Assembly (NCBI GenBank): GCA_016201185.1
Contig: JACQDG010000097.1
Coordinates: forward strand, 1-8,220
Length of the DNA: 8,220 nt
Source: Acidobacteriota bacterium
GTDB lineage: Bacteria > Acidobacteriota > Terriglobia > Bryobacterales > JACQDG01
Reading direction: 5' to 3'
The notes under the pieces were generated by a model, which was not told where the DNA came from, ran no database searches, and saw only the letters and a list, made by a program, of their open reading frames with translations. How positions within the stretch are numbered: the first letter of the stretch is position 1; each line of letters opens with the position of its first letter. Below are positions 1 to 6,900 of this stretch, in pieces. The position numbers and the translations under genes are program-made.

Positions 1-627
1 AACGAACTTGCCTGGGTCGAGCTTCTGCTCCAGTTCGGTGATCGTGTAGTCGATGCAGTGGTTCTTGCCGCCGGCGGCGGCATAGGTGAGTTTGTCCTGG
101 GAGAAAAAATGGGTGATGCGTGCCAGGTCCACCAACTGCACCCGGTCGCCCACCCGCGAGGCGATGCGGCTGGAGAGCGCAGGCTGCGGCGCGCGCAGGG
201 CCTCGGACAACTCCTCCAGTACGGCGCGAAATTCCGGCTGCCGCATCCACTCCGGTTTTGACCCGCCCCGGAGCCGCTCGAGCTTGTTGAGGGCGCGTTC
301 CAATTGCTGGGGCTCCACCGGCTTCAACAGGTAATCGATGGAGTTCACCTCAAAGGCCTTCAGCGCGTATTGATCGAACGCCGTGGTGAAGATCACCAGG
401 GGTTGCCGCTCGAGCCGCGAGAGCAACTCAAAGCCGTTCGTCTCGGGCATCTGGATATCGAGAAACAGGACGTCCACTTCCCGGGAAGAAAGAAACGCCA
501 GCGCCTCCTGCGGATCCACAGCGCTGCCCACGATCTCCACGCGGCCGGTCGCGTCGAGCAGGCGGCGCAGCCGCTTCAGCGCCAGTGGCTCGTCGTCTAC
601 CAGGTAGGCCCGGAGCTTGGCAGTCAT
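1..627 (-). CDS. LytTR-family response regulator, C-terminus cut by window edge
   Basis: This is a two-component response regulator that would be phosphorylated by the kinase encoded just upstream and bind DNA. The 209 visible residues are open to position 1. Residues 1-120 are a receiver domain: acidic cluster D11-D12-E13, phosphoacceptor D57 in FLDIQMPE, switch residue T82 in FTTAFD, and K102 in YLLKPVE. The motif FxxxxIDYLLKP is typical of the LytR/AlgR class. After a linker, a LytTR DNA-binding domain begins near residue 152 (SRIASRVGDRVQLVDLARI, then a TYAAAGGKNHCIDYT stretch) and is cut off, probably 30-50 residues short. The ATG shares the sequence ATGA with the kinase stop (4-base overlap) and has no clear Shine-Dalgarno, so translation is probably coupled to the kinase. 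Family assignment is secure; target genes are unknown, with autoregulation of the operon a reasonable guess. Confidence 0.95.
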   Translation of the reverse strand, partial: MTAKLRAYLVDDEPLALKRLRRLLDATGRVEIVGSAVDPQEALAFLSSREVDVLFLDIQMPETNGFELLSRLERQPLVIFTTAFDQYALKAFEVNSIDYLLKPVEPQQLERALNKLERLRGGSKPEWMRQPEFRAVLEELSEALRAPQPALSSRIASRVGDRVQLVDLARITHFFSQDKLTYAAAGGKNHCIDYTITELEQKLDPGKFV

Positions 628-1718
628 GCCGCAGACTGGTTCTGGGTTTGCGGGAGGGAAAAGCGCACCACGGTGTGCCCGCCGCCGGCCTGGATTTCCA
701 GCCGGGCATCGGCGCCGAACAGGGCCGTCAGGCGCCCTTGCAGGTTTTCAAGGCCGTGGCCGGCGCGAATCGCCTCCGCCGTGAACCCTGGGCCGTCGTC
801 GGAAACTTCCAGCGTCACGCACCCGTTCTCGGCATGCGCTCCGACGCCGATCGCGCCTCCTTGCCTCCGCGGGGCTACCGCAAACTTTACGCTGTTTTCC
901 ACCAGCGTCTGCAAGGAGAGCGGCGGCACCTCCAGGGATTCCAGAGTCGGGGAGTTCTCGATCGAATAGCGAAGCCGGTCGCCGAAACGCGCCTTCTCTA
1001 TCTCCAGGTAGTCGGTGACGATTTTGAGCTCCTGCCGCAGGGGCACGAGCCTCTGCTGGTTGGCGTCGAGCGAGAAGCGCAGCAGCGCCGCCAACTTGCC
1101 CACCATGTCCTCGGCCCGCTTCGGATCCTCCGGAATCAGCGAGGCGATGGAGTTTAGCGTGTTGAACAGGAAATGCGGACGGATGTGCGATTCGAGGGAG
1201 GAGAGCCGGGCTTCGGCAGCCAGCTTCCGCGCCCGCTCCTCCTCCAGTTGCCTGGCTTGCAGCTCAAGCTTCGCTTCCTCCAGCCTGGAGCGGACGCTTT
1301 CATAGAAGAACACGCTGAGGCCGAACATCAGGGCGATGACGGCAGAAAAACGGGCGCCCCAATAGACCTGCTGCCAGAAGGCACGAAGCGGCTCGATACG
1401 GATCGCCACAAGAACCAGGTTTGCGATGAAAGTGCCCAGCACTGAGTCCGCCAGGATAAGGGTAATCAGCAGGATCCAGTTCAACGGAAAACGGACCCGG
1501 GATAGCCTGCGTCCCCAGCGCGACAGGGTCATGCAGAGCAGGCCTCCTATGGCATTTGAATAGATGAAGGAGGCCAGAAAGTTCACCGCAAGCTCGCGCG
1601 GCTTGCTGAGATTGTAGAACCAGGCGAGCAGCAGCGTGGCCGCGACGGTGGCCGCGAGGTTGATCCAAAGCACTCGCCTCCAGATCCGGGCGGTGGGACT
1701 TTTCTGCGGGCTGGTCAT
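624..1718 (-). CDS. LytS/YehU-type membrane sensor histidine kinase
   Basis: This is a sensor kinase of the His_kinase (PF06580)/HATPase_c architecture, 364 residues from this ATG (numbers below count from the GTG one codon upstream at 1721). Four hydrophobic segments at about 15-36, 46-66, 80-106 and 125-141 form the membrane sensor. A charged helix or coiled coil follows (141-178), then the phosphoacceptor motif HIRPHFLFNTLNSI with H183. The ATP-binding domain shows an N box (LVENSVKFAV, N276), a G1 box (DDGPG, 308-312) and a G2 region (GHGLENLQGRL, 321-331). The N box has F where related kinases usually have H. No extracytoplasmic ligand domain is present, so the signal is probably sensed within or at the membrane. 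The ATG overlaps the barrel stop codon (TGATG) and no Shine-Dalgarno is visible, which suggests translational coupling. The stop overlaps the regulator start. It is the likely partner of the LytTR regulator. Confidence 0.95.
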   Translation of the reverse strand: MTSPQKSPTARIWRRVLWINLAATVAATLLLAWFYNLSKPRELAVNFLASFIYSNAIGGLLCMTLSRWGRRLSRVRFPLNWILLITLILADSVLGTFIANLVLVAIRIEPLRAFWQQVYWGARFSAVIALMFGLSVFFYESVRSRLEEAKLELQARQLEEERARKLAAEARLSSLESHIRPHFLFNTLNSIASLIPEDPKRAEDMVGKLAALLRFSLDANQQRLVPLRQELKIVTDYLEIEKARFGDRLRYSIENSPTLESLEVPPLSLQTLVENSVKFAVAPRRQGGAIGVGAHAENGCVTLEVSDDGPGFTAEAIRAGHGLENLQGRLTALFGADARLEIQAGGGHTVVRFSLPQTQNQSAA

Positions 1719-1990
1719 CACAGTTGAACGCGAAAGCCGGCGGAAATCAAAGTGCTGTACGGAATCATACCATACTCAGAGCGTTCCCTTTTTCCCGCCG
1801 GGACGAGGCCGCGAACGTAAAACGAAAAGTGGTTGCGCACGCGCCGCTCCGCCTCCATCACAACGATGCGGCTGCCATCTTGCAAGTTGGCCACGAGCGA
1901 GGCCGACAGGTCCCATTCCTTCCAACCCGGCAGCTCGCGCAGGCGGGACTTCGAAACTCGCACGAAACCATAATGGCGGCGGCCGGGAAA
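1718..1990 (-). pseudogene. Displaced C-terminal part of the beta-barrel gene (+1 frame)
   Basis: From about position 1990 the barrel coding potential moves to the +1 frame. It reads HYGFVRVSKSRL, WDLSASLVANLQDGSRIVV, RNHFSFYVRGLVPAG and finally YSTLISAGFRVQL before a TGA at 1720-1718. These are regular amphipathic strands, as expected for the end of a beta-barrel, whereas the original frame over the same bases reads like noise. Joining the two parts by dropping one base gives a 331-residue protein. The span from 2714 to 1718 is 997 bases, one more than a multiple of three. The break lies near TCTGTTTCCCGGCCGCCGCC, which has short T, C and G/C runs prone to sequencing or replication slippage. 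A real indel, a sequencing error or recoding are all possible; the first two are more likely. The last base of the TGA starts the kinase ATG. Confidence 0.75.
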
Positions 1991-2714
1991 CAGACCCTCC
2001 CAGCAACACGGCGGACGCATTACGGTGGGCGAACTCTCCGTGAATCTCCACAGACTCGCCGAACACCTGCGTGAAGTTGGCCCCTGTAAAACTGCTGCCT
2101 CCCCGGTCGTGCGCCACTATAACGGACGTATCGAATCCCGCTACCAGGGTGTTGTAACGGAATGCCGCTGTCTCCCGCATGCCAGGCCGATGAGTGTCGA
2201 GCAGGCCGCCGCTGGCCCAGGCCGCCGTCACAGCGTGACGGCCGTGGATCCAGTCGGCCGTCGCCATCTCGCGCCCTTCGTTCAGGTTCAGCCGGTCAGT
2301 GGGGTCGGTGGCGATCCGCGGCGGATCGAGAACTCCGGTCGGCGTGAAGGCATAACCGGCGCCCCACCGCAGGATCTTCTTGCCGGCGGTCAGGTCCAGG
2401 TCCCAGGCCGAGACGCTGAAGTACGTTTCCTTCACGCGCAGGCGCGCCTGGCTTTCCTGGTGCGTGCTTACCAGTCCTGCAAGGCTCGTGGAGAAGCGCC
2501 AGCGCTGGCCTTGCCGGTAGGCGAACGCCGGTTGGAGTAACACCAGGTTGGCCTCGCTTGGCCCTGGCACTCGCAGGCCGCTGTAGAACGATGTTTCGTT
2601 GCCCAGCGAAAGCGAGAAACGGCTTTCGCCGCGGCCCTCGGAAGGCGCCGGATCGTCCGTCTGCGCCCAAGCGATGCCACAGGCCAAGAACGCAGCGGTG
2701 AGAAAAAGACGCAT
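1776..2714 (-). CDS. Outer-membrane beta-barrel protein, frameshifted; N-terminal about three quarters
   Basis: This is a secreted outer-membrane protein of uncharacterised family. The ATG at 2714 follows AGGCGG at about 9 bases and gives a clean signal peptide, MRLFLTAAFLACGIAWA, with likely cleavage before QTDD. A TTG at 2738 in the same frame would add eight residues in front and spoil the signal peptide. The mature part is rich in alternating polar/hydrophobic strands and includes AGKKILRWGAGYAFTP followed by DPTDRLN, loosely reminiscent of the porin-like barrels (DUF1302 style) found next to LolA-like proteins and exporters. That resemblance is by eye. The barrel pattern continues to about residue 242 (VLLGGS). 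Beyond that this frame becomes Pro/Arg/Gly-rich non-barrel sequence and stops at 1776. The natural C-terminus lies in the +1 frame and is listed separately. The gene starts 24 bases after the LolA-like gene. Product function is probably the outer-membrane end of the transport system; this is inference. Confidence 0.8.
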   Translation of the reverse strand: MRLFLTAAFLACGIAWAQTDDPAPSEGRGESRFSLSLGNETSFYSGLRVPGPSEANLVLLQPAFAYRQGQRWRFSTSLAGLVSTHQESQARLRVKETYFSVSAWDLDLTAGKKILRWGAGYAFTPTGVLDPPRIATDPTDRLNLNEGREMATADWIHGRHAVTAAWASGGLLDTHRPGMRETAAFRYNTLVAGFDTSVIVAHDRGGSSFTGANFTQVFGESVEIHGEFAHRNASAVLLGGSVSRPPPLWFRASFEVPPARAAGLEGMGPVGLARGQLARWQPHRCDGGGAARAQPLFVLRSRPRPGGKKGTL

Positions 2715-2738
2715 GGAGTGAAGCCGCCTTTCATGCAA

Positions 2739-3470
2739 TCAAAAACGCTCGGCGCGCCCCTGGTGAAACATCCGGTCCGGCAGCTCGCGGGGGCTGTATT
2801 CCAGGTAGTCCATGACGCTTTGCGAGGTCTGGCGCACGCGGTCATAGATGCTCAGGCGCCGGAGCAGTGTCTTTCCCGCCACCTGCTGGAATTGATCGAA
2901 CGTCGCCGACTTGATGAGCCTCCCGGAGGCCAGAAAGAAGTCGGCTTTAACCGGCCGGGCGTCGTTGGCGCGTAGCCAGTAGTGGATCTTGCGATAGGTC
3001 GACCCCTTGCGCCTGGCAGACAGCTCGATCACGTGGCACGGGACATTGTCTACCTGTTCACCTCGCAGATAGGCTGCCTCGTAATCCACGGAGTAATTCG
3101 TGCGGGCCACGTCGCCGTTCGAGGCGTTGCCGGTGAGCCGCTCGAGCGGTGTGATGCGGACCGGCCGGCTGGTGTCGGGCAGGTAGATCCACATATCGTC
3201 GCCCACCATCAGCAGGTGGCGCCCTTTCTCCCGCGGGCTGAGGAATTCGACATAGGTCCTCTCGGCGCCCTTCTGAGAGACTTGATAGACGTGTTCCTCG
3301 TCCTGCTTGCCCGCCTCGAAATTGGAGATCTTGATCTTCACCACGAACGAAGGCCAGGCGTTACGCACCGTGTCCGATCGTTTGAGCAGCGCCATCGGGT
3401 CTGGCGGCGCTCCGATGACGCGCGGATCGGCGAGCAGGGTCGCAAGCAACAGGTAAAGGGTCGGCAACAT
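2739..3470 (-). CDS. LolA-like outer-membrane lipoprotein-sorting protein (PF17131 type)
   Basis: This is a periplasmic protein of the LolA-like fold, predicted to bind a lipid or lipoprotein acyl chain and carry it between inner and outer membrane; 243 residues. Diagnostic stretches are YVEFLSPREKGRHLLMVGDDMWIYLPDTSRPVRI (residues 73-106, described here only by position and these ends), then GNASNGDVARTNY (114-126), and a C-terminal half of paired strands with YWLRANDARPVKADFF (164-179). These match the usual order in proteins annotated as outer membrane lipoprotein-sorting protein. The ATG is fixed by an excellent GAGGAG site seven bases upstream. The N-terminus (MLPTLYLLLATLLA) is a hydrophobic export signal but lacks basic residues. 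An in-frame TTG 15 bases upstream would add MRRIA, giving a more normal signal, but has no ribosome site. It sits 11 bases after the permease gene. Family call is firm, cargo unknown. Confidence 0.88.
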   Translation of the reverse strand: MLPTLYLLLATLLADPRVIGAPPDPMALLKRSDTVRNAWPSFVVKIKISNFEAGKQDEEHVYQVSQKGAERTYVEFLSPREKGRHLLMVGDDMWIYLPDTSRPVRITPLERLTGNASNGDVARTNYSVDYEAAYLRGEQVDNVPCHVIELSARRKGSTYRKIHYWLRANDARPVKADFFLASGRLIKSATFDQFQQVAGKTLLRRLSIYDRVRQTSQSVMDYLEYSPRELPDRMFHQGRAERF

Positions 3471-3477
3471 GGCAATT

Positions 3478-3483
3478 CTCCTC
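3478..3483 (-). promoter_or_regulatory. Ribosome binding site fixing the LolA-like start
   Basis: GAGGAG on the minus strand, seven bases before the ATG at 3470. Its first two bases are the last two bases of the permease stop codon (TGAGGAG), so ribosomes ending the permease land on it. It argues for the ATG over the upstream in-frame TTG at 3485. Confidence 0.8.
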
Positions 3484-4714
3484 AAACGTGCGCCAGGGCC
3501 TCTACGATTCTCAGCCGCGAGGCGCGGAAAGCAGGCACCAGGGAAGCCGCCGCCAGCGTCACTACGACCAATACCGACGCCCCGATCATCAGCTCCGGCA
3601 CGTGCATGACCCGGAACGGAAAGCCCGAGGTGCTGGCCGGCGGAGGCGGCATCTGGAGGCCCAGCCGGTTGACCACGGCCGCCAGCGCGTTTCCAAGAAG
3701 GACGCCCGCAAACGCCCCGAGCGCCCCGGTGAGGACGCCTTCCAGTACAAACAGCGCCAAAATCCACGACCGCGGCGTCCCCATGGCCAGCATGGTGCCG
3801 ATTTCCCGCATGCGCTCGAACATCGCCATCATCAGCGTGTTGGCGCTCGACATCACCGTCATGAAGAACACGATCACGCCCATGAACACAAAGATGCCGC
3901 TGAACATCAGGCGGACCTGGCGGTAGAAGGTGGCCAGCTCGATCCACTTCTTGATCGTGACTTCCCGCTTCTCCGAGCCGAATCGGGCGGTCAGTGCCGA
4001 ATAGACCGCGTCTGTTCTTTCGGTCGCATCCAGCCCCACCACGAGCTTGGTCACGCGGTCGGTCTGGAGCAGGCGCTGGGCGGCGGGCAGCGTGATCCGC
4101 AGGGCCCGCTCGTCCATTTCCCTCACGCCCGTCGTGAAGATGCCGGCTACGTCAATGTCAATCCCGTTCAGCGCGCCGTCGGAGGTCACCGCGAGCAGGG
4201 TGAGGCCGTCGCCGGGCTTGACGTTCATGGAGCGGGCGAGGCCCTCGGCGATCAGGGCCTCGTTGGCGGAGCCATCGGCGCCGGGCGCCAGGTTGCGGCC
4301 TTCCGTCATCCGGAGCTCGAAGCCCATGCTCTCTTCGGCCGCGGGATCCACGGCCGTGGCCATGAAGGTAGTGGACTTCATCCCGTTCGACACCAGGCCA
4401 TAGAACTCGATGCGCGGCGCCACGCCCCGCACGTGCGACACGCCTTGCGCTGCAGCGGCGATCTGCCGGTAGTCCGCTAAGCCGTTTTCGAGGGCCCGCT
4501 TTTCCTCCCGCGTGAAGTAGGCGGCGTTATAGATCTGCAGATGGCCCAGGCCGTTTCGAATCGTGGACTCGCGCAGGCCGCGGAACATGTAGGCGAAGAA
4601 ACCGCCGGCCAGCAGCAGGGCCGAAACACCGCCCGCCACCACCAGCAAGGTCATCAGCGTCCGGCGGCGGTTCCGAAAAACATTTCTAAAGGCGAGCAGC
4701 AGAAACTGTTTCAT
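3482..4714 (-). CDS. ABC transporter permease, FtsX/MacB family (LolC/E-like topology)
   Basis: This is the inner-membrane permease of a type VII-like (MacB/LolCDE/FtsX) ABC system, 410 residues. One transmembrane helix lies at about 20-43, followed by a large periplasmic domain (about 45-265, MacB_PCD type). Three more helices follow at about 270-292, 317-347 and 375-395. The cytoplasmic loop after helix 2 carries ERMREIGTMLAMGTPRSWI (300-318), the coupling-helix region usual in FtsX proteins. The tail is PAFRASRLRIVEALAHV, the usual P..RAS.l..veAL ending. Such permeases do not move substrate through a channel. They use ATP-driven motion in the periplasmic domain to extract lipoproteins or push periplasmic partners. 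A Pro-rich stretch (MPPPPAS, 355-361) in the loop between helices 3 and 4 is a small oddity. The ATG at 4714 lies inside the ATPase gene (29-base overlap) with GGAGGG upstream. Only one permease is encoded, so it presumably forms a homodimer. Confidence 0.95.
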   Translation of the reverse strand: MKQFLLLAFRNVFRNRRRTLMTLLVVAGGVSALLLAGGFFAYMFRGLRESTIRNGLGHLQIYNAAYFTREEKRALENGLADYRQIAAAAQGVSHVRGVAPRIEFYGLVSNGMKSTTFMATAVDPAAEESMGFELRMTEGRNLAPGADGSANEALIAEGLARSMNVKPGDGLTLLAVTSDGALNGIDIDVAGIFTTGVREMDERALRITLPAAQRLLQTDRVTKLVVGLDATERTDAVYSALTARFGSEKREVTIKKWIELATFYRQVRLMFSGIFVFMGVIVFFMTVMSSANTLMMAMFERMREIGTMLAMGTPRSWILALFVLEGVLTGALGAFAGVLLGNALAAVVNRLGLQMPPPPASTSGFPFRVMHVPELMIGASVLVVVTLAAASLVPAFRASRLRIVEALAHV

Positions 4715-5411
4715 GCGGCACTTCCCTCCCTGGTTCTTCCTCTGTCAACCGACCGTCGCATAGCCAGAGAACGCGGTCGGCGCGGTCGAGCAGGCGCTGG
4801 TCGTGGGTCGAGAACAAAAAGGTGACCTTGAGGTCGCGATTCAACCGGCGCATCAGGTCGATGAGCTGAGTGGCGTTGTGGGTGTCGAGGTTGGCGGTCG
4901 CTTCGTCGGCCAGCACCAGCGCCGGGCGATGCACCACAGCGCGCGCCACGGCCACACGCTGGCGCTCACCGCCAGAAAGCAGGTCGGGCCGATGGTTCGC
5001 GCGATAACCCAAGCCCACGCTTTCCAGGACTTCCATCACCCGGCGGCGGCGCTCCGCTGGCGGCTGGCGGTCGAGCAGTAGCGGGTATTCCACGTTCTCG
5101 AAAGCTGTAAAAACGGGAATCAGGTTGAATGTCTGGAAGACAAAGCCGATCTTGCGGCGCCGCAGGGCAGCCAGCTCCGATGGCTTAAGGCGCGTCGCCT
5201 CCACGCCTTCGATCGAGATGCTGCCGCCGGAGGGCTGGTCGATGCACCCGATCAGGTTCAGCAGCGTCGATTTGCCGCTGCCGCTCGGTCCTGCCACGGC
5301 CAGGAATTCGCCGCGCCGCACGTCGAGAGAGACGTCGTCCAGCGCCCGCACGAAGGTGTGATCCATCGGATAGCGTCGGCTGACATTGCGCAAAGAGACT
5401 AGCGTTTCCAT
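4686..5411 (-). CDS. ABC transporter ATP-binding protein, LolD/MacB family
   Basis: This is the ATPase that powers the neighbouring FtsX-type permease; 241 residues, normal for the LolD/MacB/FtsE class. Visible motifs: Walker A GPSGSGKST (41-49), Q-loop VFQTFNLIP with Q93, signature LSGGERQR (145-152), Walker B ALVLADE with catalytic E170, D-loop NLDT (174-177), and the H-loop in FSTHDQ with H203. The segment after Walker B reads DEATANLD instead of the very common DEPTGNLD. The start at 5411 is supported by GGGAG five bases upstream and by the protein beginning with the usual METLVSLRNVSRRY. Reading further upstream in this frame gives no family-like sequence. The last ten codons overlap the permease start by 29 bases, so the two are made together. 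It is the first gene of the six-gene cluster, and the gap in front of it is the likely promoter region. Confidence 0.96.
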   Translation of the reverse strand: METLVSLRNVSRRYPMDHTFVRALDDVSLDVRRGEFLAVAGPSGSGKSTLLNLIGCIDQPSGGSISIEGVEATRLKPSELAALRRRKIGFVFQTFNLIPVFTAFENVEYPLLLDRQPPAERRRRVMEVLESVGLGYRANHRPDLLSGGERQRVAVARAVVHRPALVLADEATANLDTHNATQLIDLMRRLNRDLKVTFLFSTHDQRLLDRADRVLWLCDGRLTEEEPGREVPHETVSAARL

Positions 5412-5461
5412 CACTTCTCCCTTCCACAGGGAGCTTAAACGGAACCGGTGGAGGAATGAGC

Positions 5462-5481
5462 GGCCTTTCGGACGAAAGGCC
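5462..5481. repeat. Perfect 8-bp inverted repeat (hairpin) upstream of the ABC operon
   Basis: GGCCTTTC and GAAAGGCC flank a 4-base loop, giving a strong hairpin on either strand in the 133-base gap (5412-5544) between the M24 gene and the ABC operon. No T-run follows on either strand, so it is not a textbook intrinsic terminator. It could still end the M24 transcript, act as a regulator site, or fold in the 5' leader of the ABC operon mRNA, about 50 bases before the start codon. I found no convincing -35/-10 pair in this gap. Confidence 0.5.
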
Positions 5482-5544
5482 AGTAAAGCGGATGAAAGGA
5501 TGGTGGAGGGCGATGATCCGTTGTGGAATTCTTTGACGCCGGTC

Positions 5545-6900
5545 TCAGCCACCCACCAGTTCCTGGACGTGGATAGGCAAGCGGGTCAGCCGCTCCACGC
5601 GCGGCCCGTATTTGCCCAGCGTATTCTCTACGACGCAATAGTCGAATCCCGGGATCACCACGTCATCCCACCGGTCGCCGATGCCGCGCAGAGCGACGTC
5701 GAGCATGGTCACAATCTGGCGGCCGAGCGGCTCCTGGCTGTCCAGCGTGATAGCGCCGAAGAATTCCTGGCACTCGGTGTATCCGGAATTGTGGGTCCCC
5801 GTGTAAGGCTTCAGCCTGGCTAGATCCAGTTTCTTGCCGATGCGGGCAGAGACTTCCTCGGATCGCGCCGCAAAATAGTCCACCAGGGCCTGCTCTTGGA
5901 GCCGGGCGGGAAGATTTTCCGCGGCCACCTTTCGATACCAGTGCTCGCCAACCTGGTAGGCGCCTTCCACCAGATCGAACCAGTAGCGCTGCTCTTCGGT
6001 CACATGCGAAGGATAGCTCACGGCGATGACGGAACGGCGGATGCAGGCGGTGAGGCCGTCGCGCTTCGGCGCCACGCCCAGGTGAACCCAATCGCCTTCG
6101 CGGATGCGGCGGTTCAAGGCCGGACCGATCAGCGTGCGGTTGGCGACGTTCGAGCCCACCATGATCTTGAACCCGTCGTTCTCCGAGCCGAGCATGCGCC
6201 CCACCCAAGCGCCCCAGGCCGCCACCTCGCTTTCCAGACGCCCGGGACGGAGCACAGCCAGCATGGCGCGCAGCATGGCGTCCGCCACCGTGCAGGCGTC
6301 GGCGATGAGCCGCATTTCGACATCACTCTTTTCGTACTTTACCCGGTAATACAGCTCTTGTTCGTCCACCACGCCGTCACGCCCGAAGAGCTTTTCCAGG
6401 TATTCGACAATTCCCGCGGGAATCACCTGTCGCGGGGTGAGCAGGGCAATGCGGTCCACCTTGCCGCCGGCGGCGGCGGTGATCACGTCCTCCAAGCGCT
6501 CGGCGGCGATGGGATATTTTTCGTCGGCCAGTTGCAGCAGTTCCACCTTGTGGACGGCAGCCCCAGCCCTTCCGGCGAGCTGCTCGGCCACATAGCCGCC
6601 CTCGAGGCCGGCCACGATGTGAAATCCGGTCGGCCCCACCACCCCGGCCACCTGCTCGATGGAAACATTGGTGTTGCCGCCCAGGTAGGGGACGTCGCCG
6701 CAGTAATGCTCGTCGGAAAAGACAAAGCCGGCCGAGTGCCCCTTGCTTTGGAGCGCCGCGTTCACCCGGGCCACTCGGGCAAGGAATTCCTCGCGAGGGG
6801 CCATGTACTCTCGATCAATCGCGGGCGTATCTTCCAGAATGCGCATCACGCGCTCCAGGTCCTGGCGGTGATACGCGGTCATGCTTGGAGTAGGATCCAA
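5545..6900 (-). CDS. M24-fold (Xaa-Pro aminopeptidase/creatinase-like) protein with degenerate metal site
   Basis: This is a cytoplasmic pita-bread-fold protein of the M24 family, 451 residues from the TTG at 6900. Numbers below count from the ATG at 6882, which gives 445 residues. The N-terminal creatinase-like domain spans about 25-165. The M24 domain starts at the typical YRVKYEKSDVEMRLIADAC (179-197), with PGRLESEVAAW following (213-223). Aligned by eye, the two metal-binding Asp residues of the family are G269 (in GDWVHLGV) and C280 (in GLTACIRRS). The usual H..HE motif keeps H364 (YTGTHNSGYTE) but loses the second His, and the EPG glutamate is D395 (TMLDVAL). E419 (VVENT) remains. Metalloaminopeptidase activity is therefore doubtful; a creatinase-like hydrolase or a binding protein is possible. 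It lies upstream of the ABC operon in the same direction and is divergent from the Lon-like gene. A GTG at 6978 is possible but has no ribosome site. Confidence 0.85.
   Translation of the reverse strand: MDPTPSMTAYHRQDLERVMRILEDTPAIDREYMAPREEFLARVARVNAALQSKGHSAGFVFSDEHYCGDVPYLGGNTNVSIEQVAGVVGPTGFHIVAGLEGGYVAEQLAGRAGAAVHKVELLQLADEKYPIAAERLEDVITAAAGGKVDRIALLTPRQVIPAGIVEYLEKLFGRDGVVDEQELYYRVKYEKSDVEMRLIADACTVADAMLRAMLAVLRPGRLESEVAAWGAWVGRMLGSENDGFKIMVGSNVANRTLIGPALNRRIREGDWVHLGVAPKRDGLTACIRRSVIAVSYPSHVTEEQRYWFDLVEGAYQVGEHWYRKVAAENLPARLQEQALVDYFAARSEEVSARIGKKLDLARLKPYTGTHNSGYTECQEFFGAITLDSQEPLGRQIVTMLDVALRGIGDRWDDVVIPGFDYCVVENTLGKYGPRVERLTRLPIHVQELVGG

Noticed and set aside
3471..3947. N-terminal extension of the LolA-like reading frame up to 3947
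   Set aside because: It lies wholly over the permease gene, is His/Arg/Gly-rich with no family features, and the real start at 3470 has an ideal ribosome site.
2982..4480. Long plus-strand open frames across the LolA-like and permease genes
   Set aside because: They are antisense to well-supported genes and show His/Arg/Gly/Ala-rich composition without domains.
5436..5441. TTTAAG-like -10 element for the ABC operon
   Set aside because: No acceptable -35 hexamer lies 16-18 bases upstream on the minus strand.
5435..5443. TCCGTTTAA on the minus strand as a LytTR binding half-site in front of the ABC operon
   Set aside because: LytTR proteins bind paired direct repeats; I could not find a second copy at suitable spacing, and one short match occurs easily by chance.
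5412..5552. Upstream extension of the ATPase frame to 5552
   Set aside because: The added residues are not ABC-like, and the start at 5411 has GGGAG at good spacing and a family-typical N-terminus.
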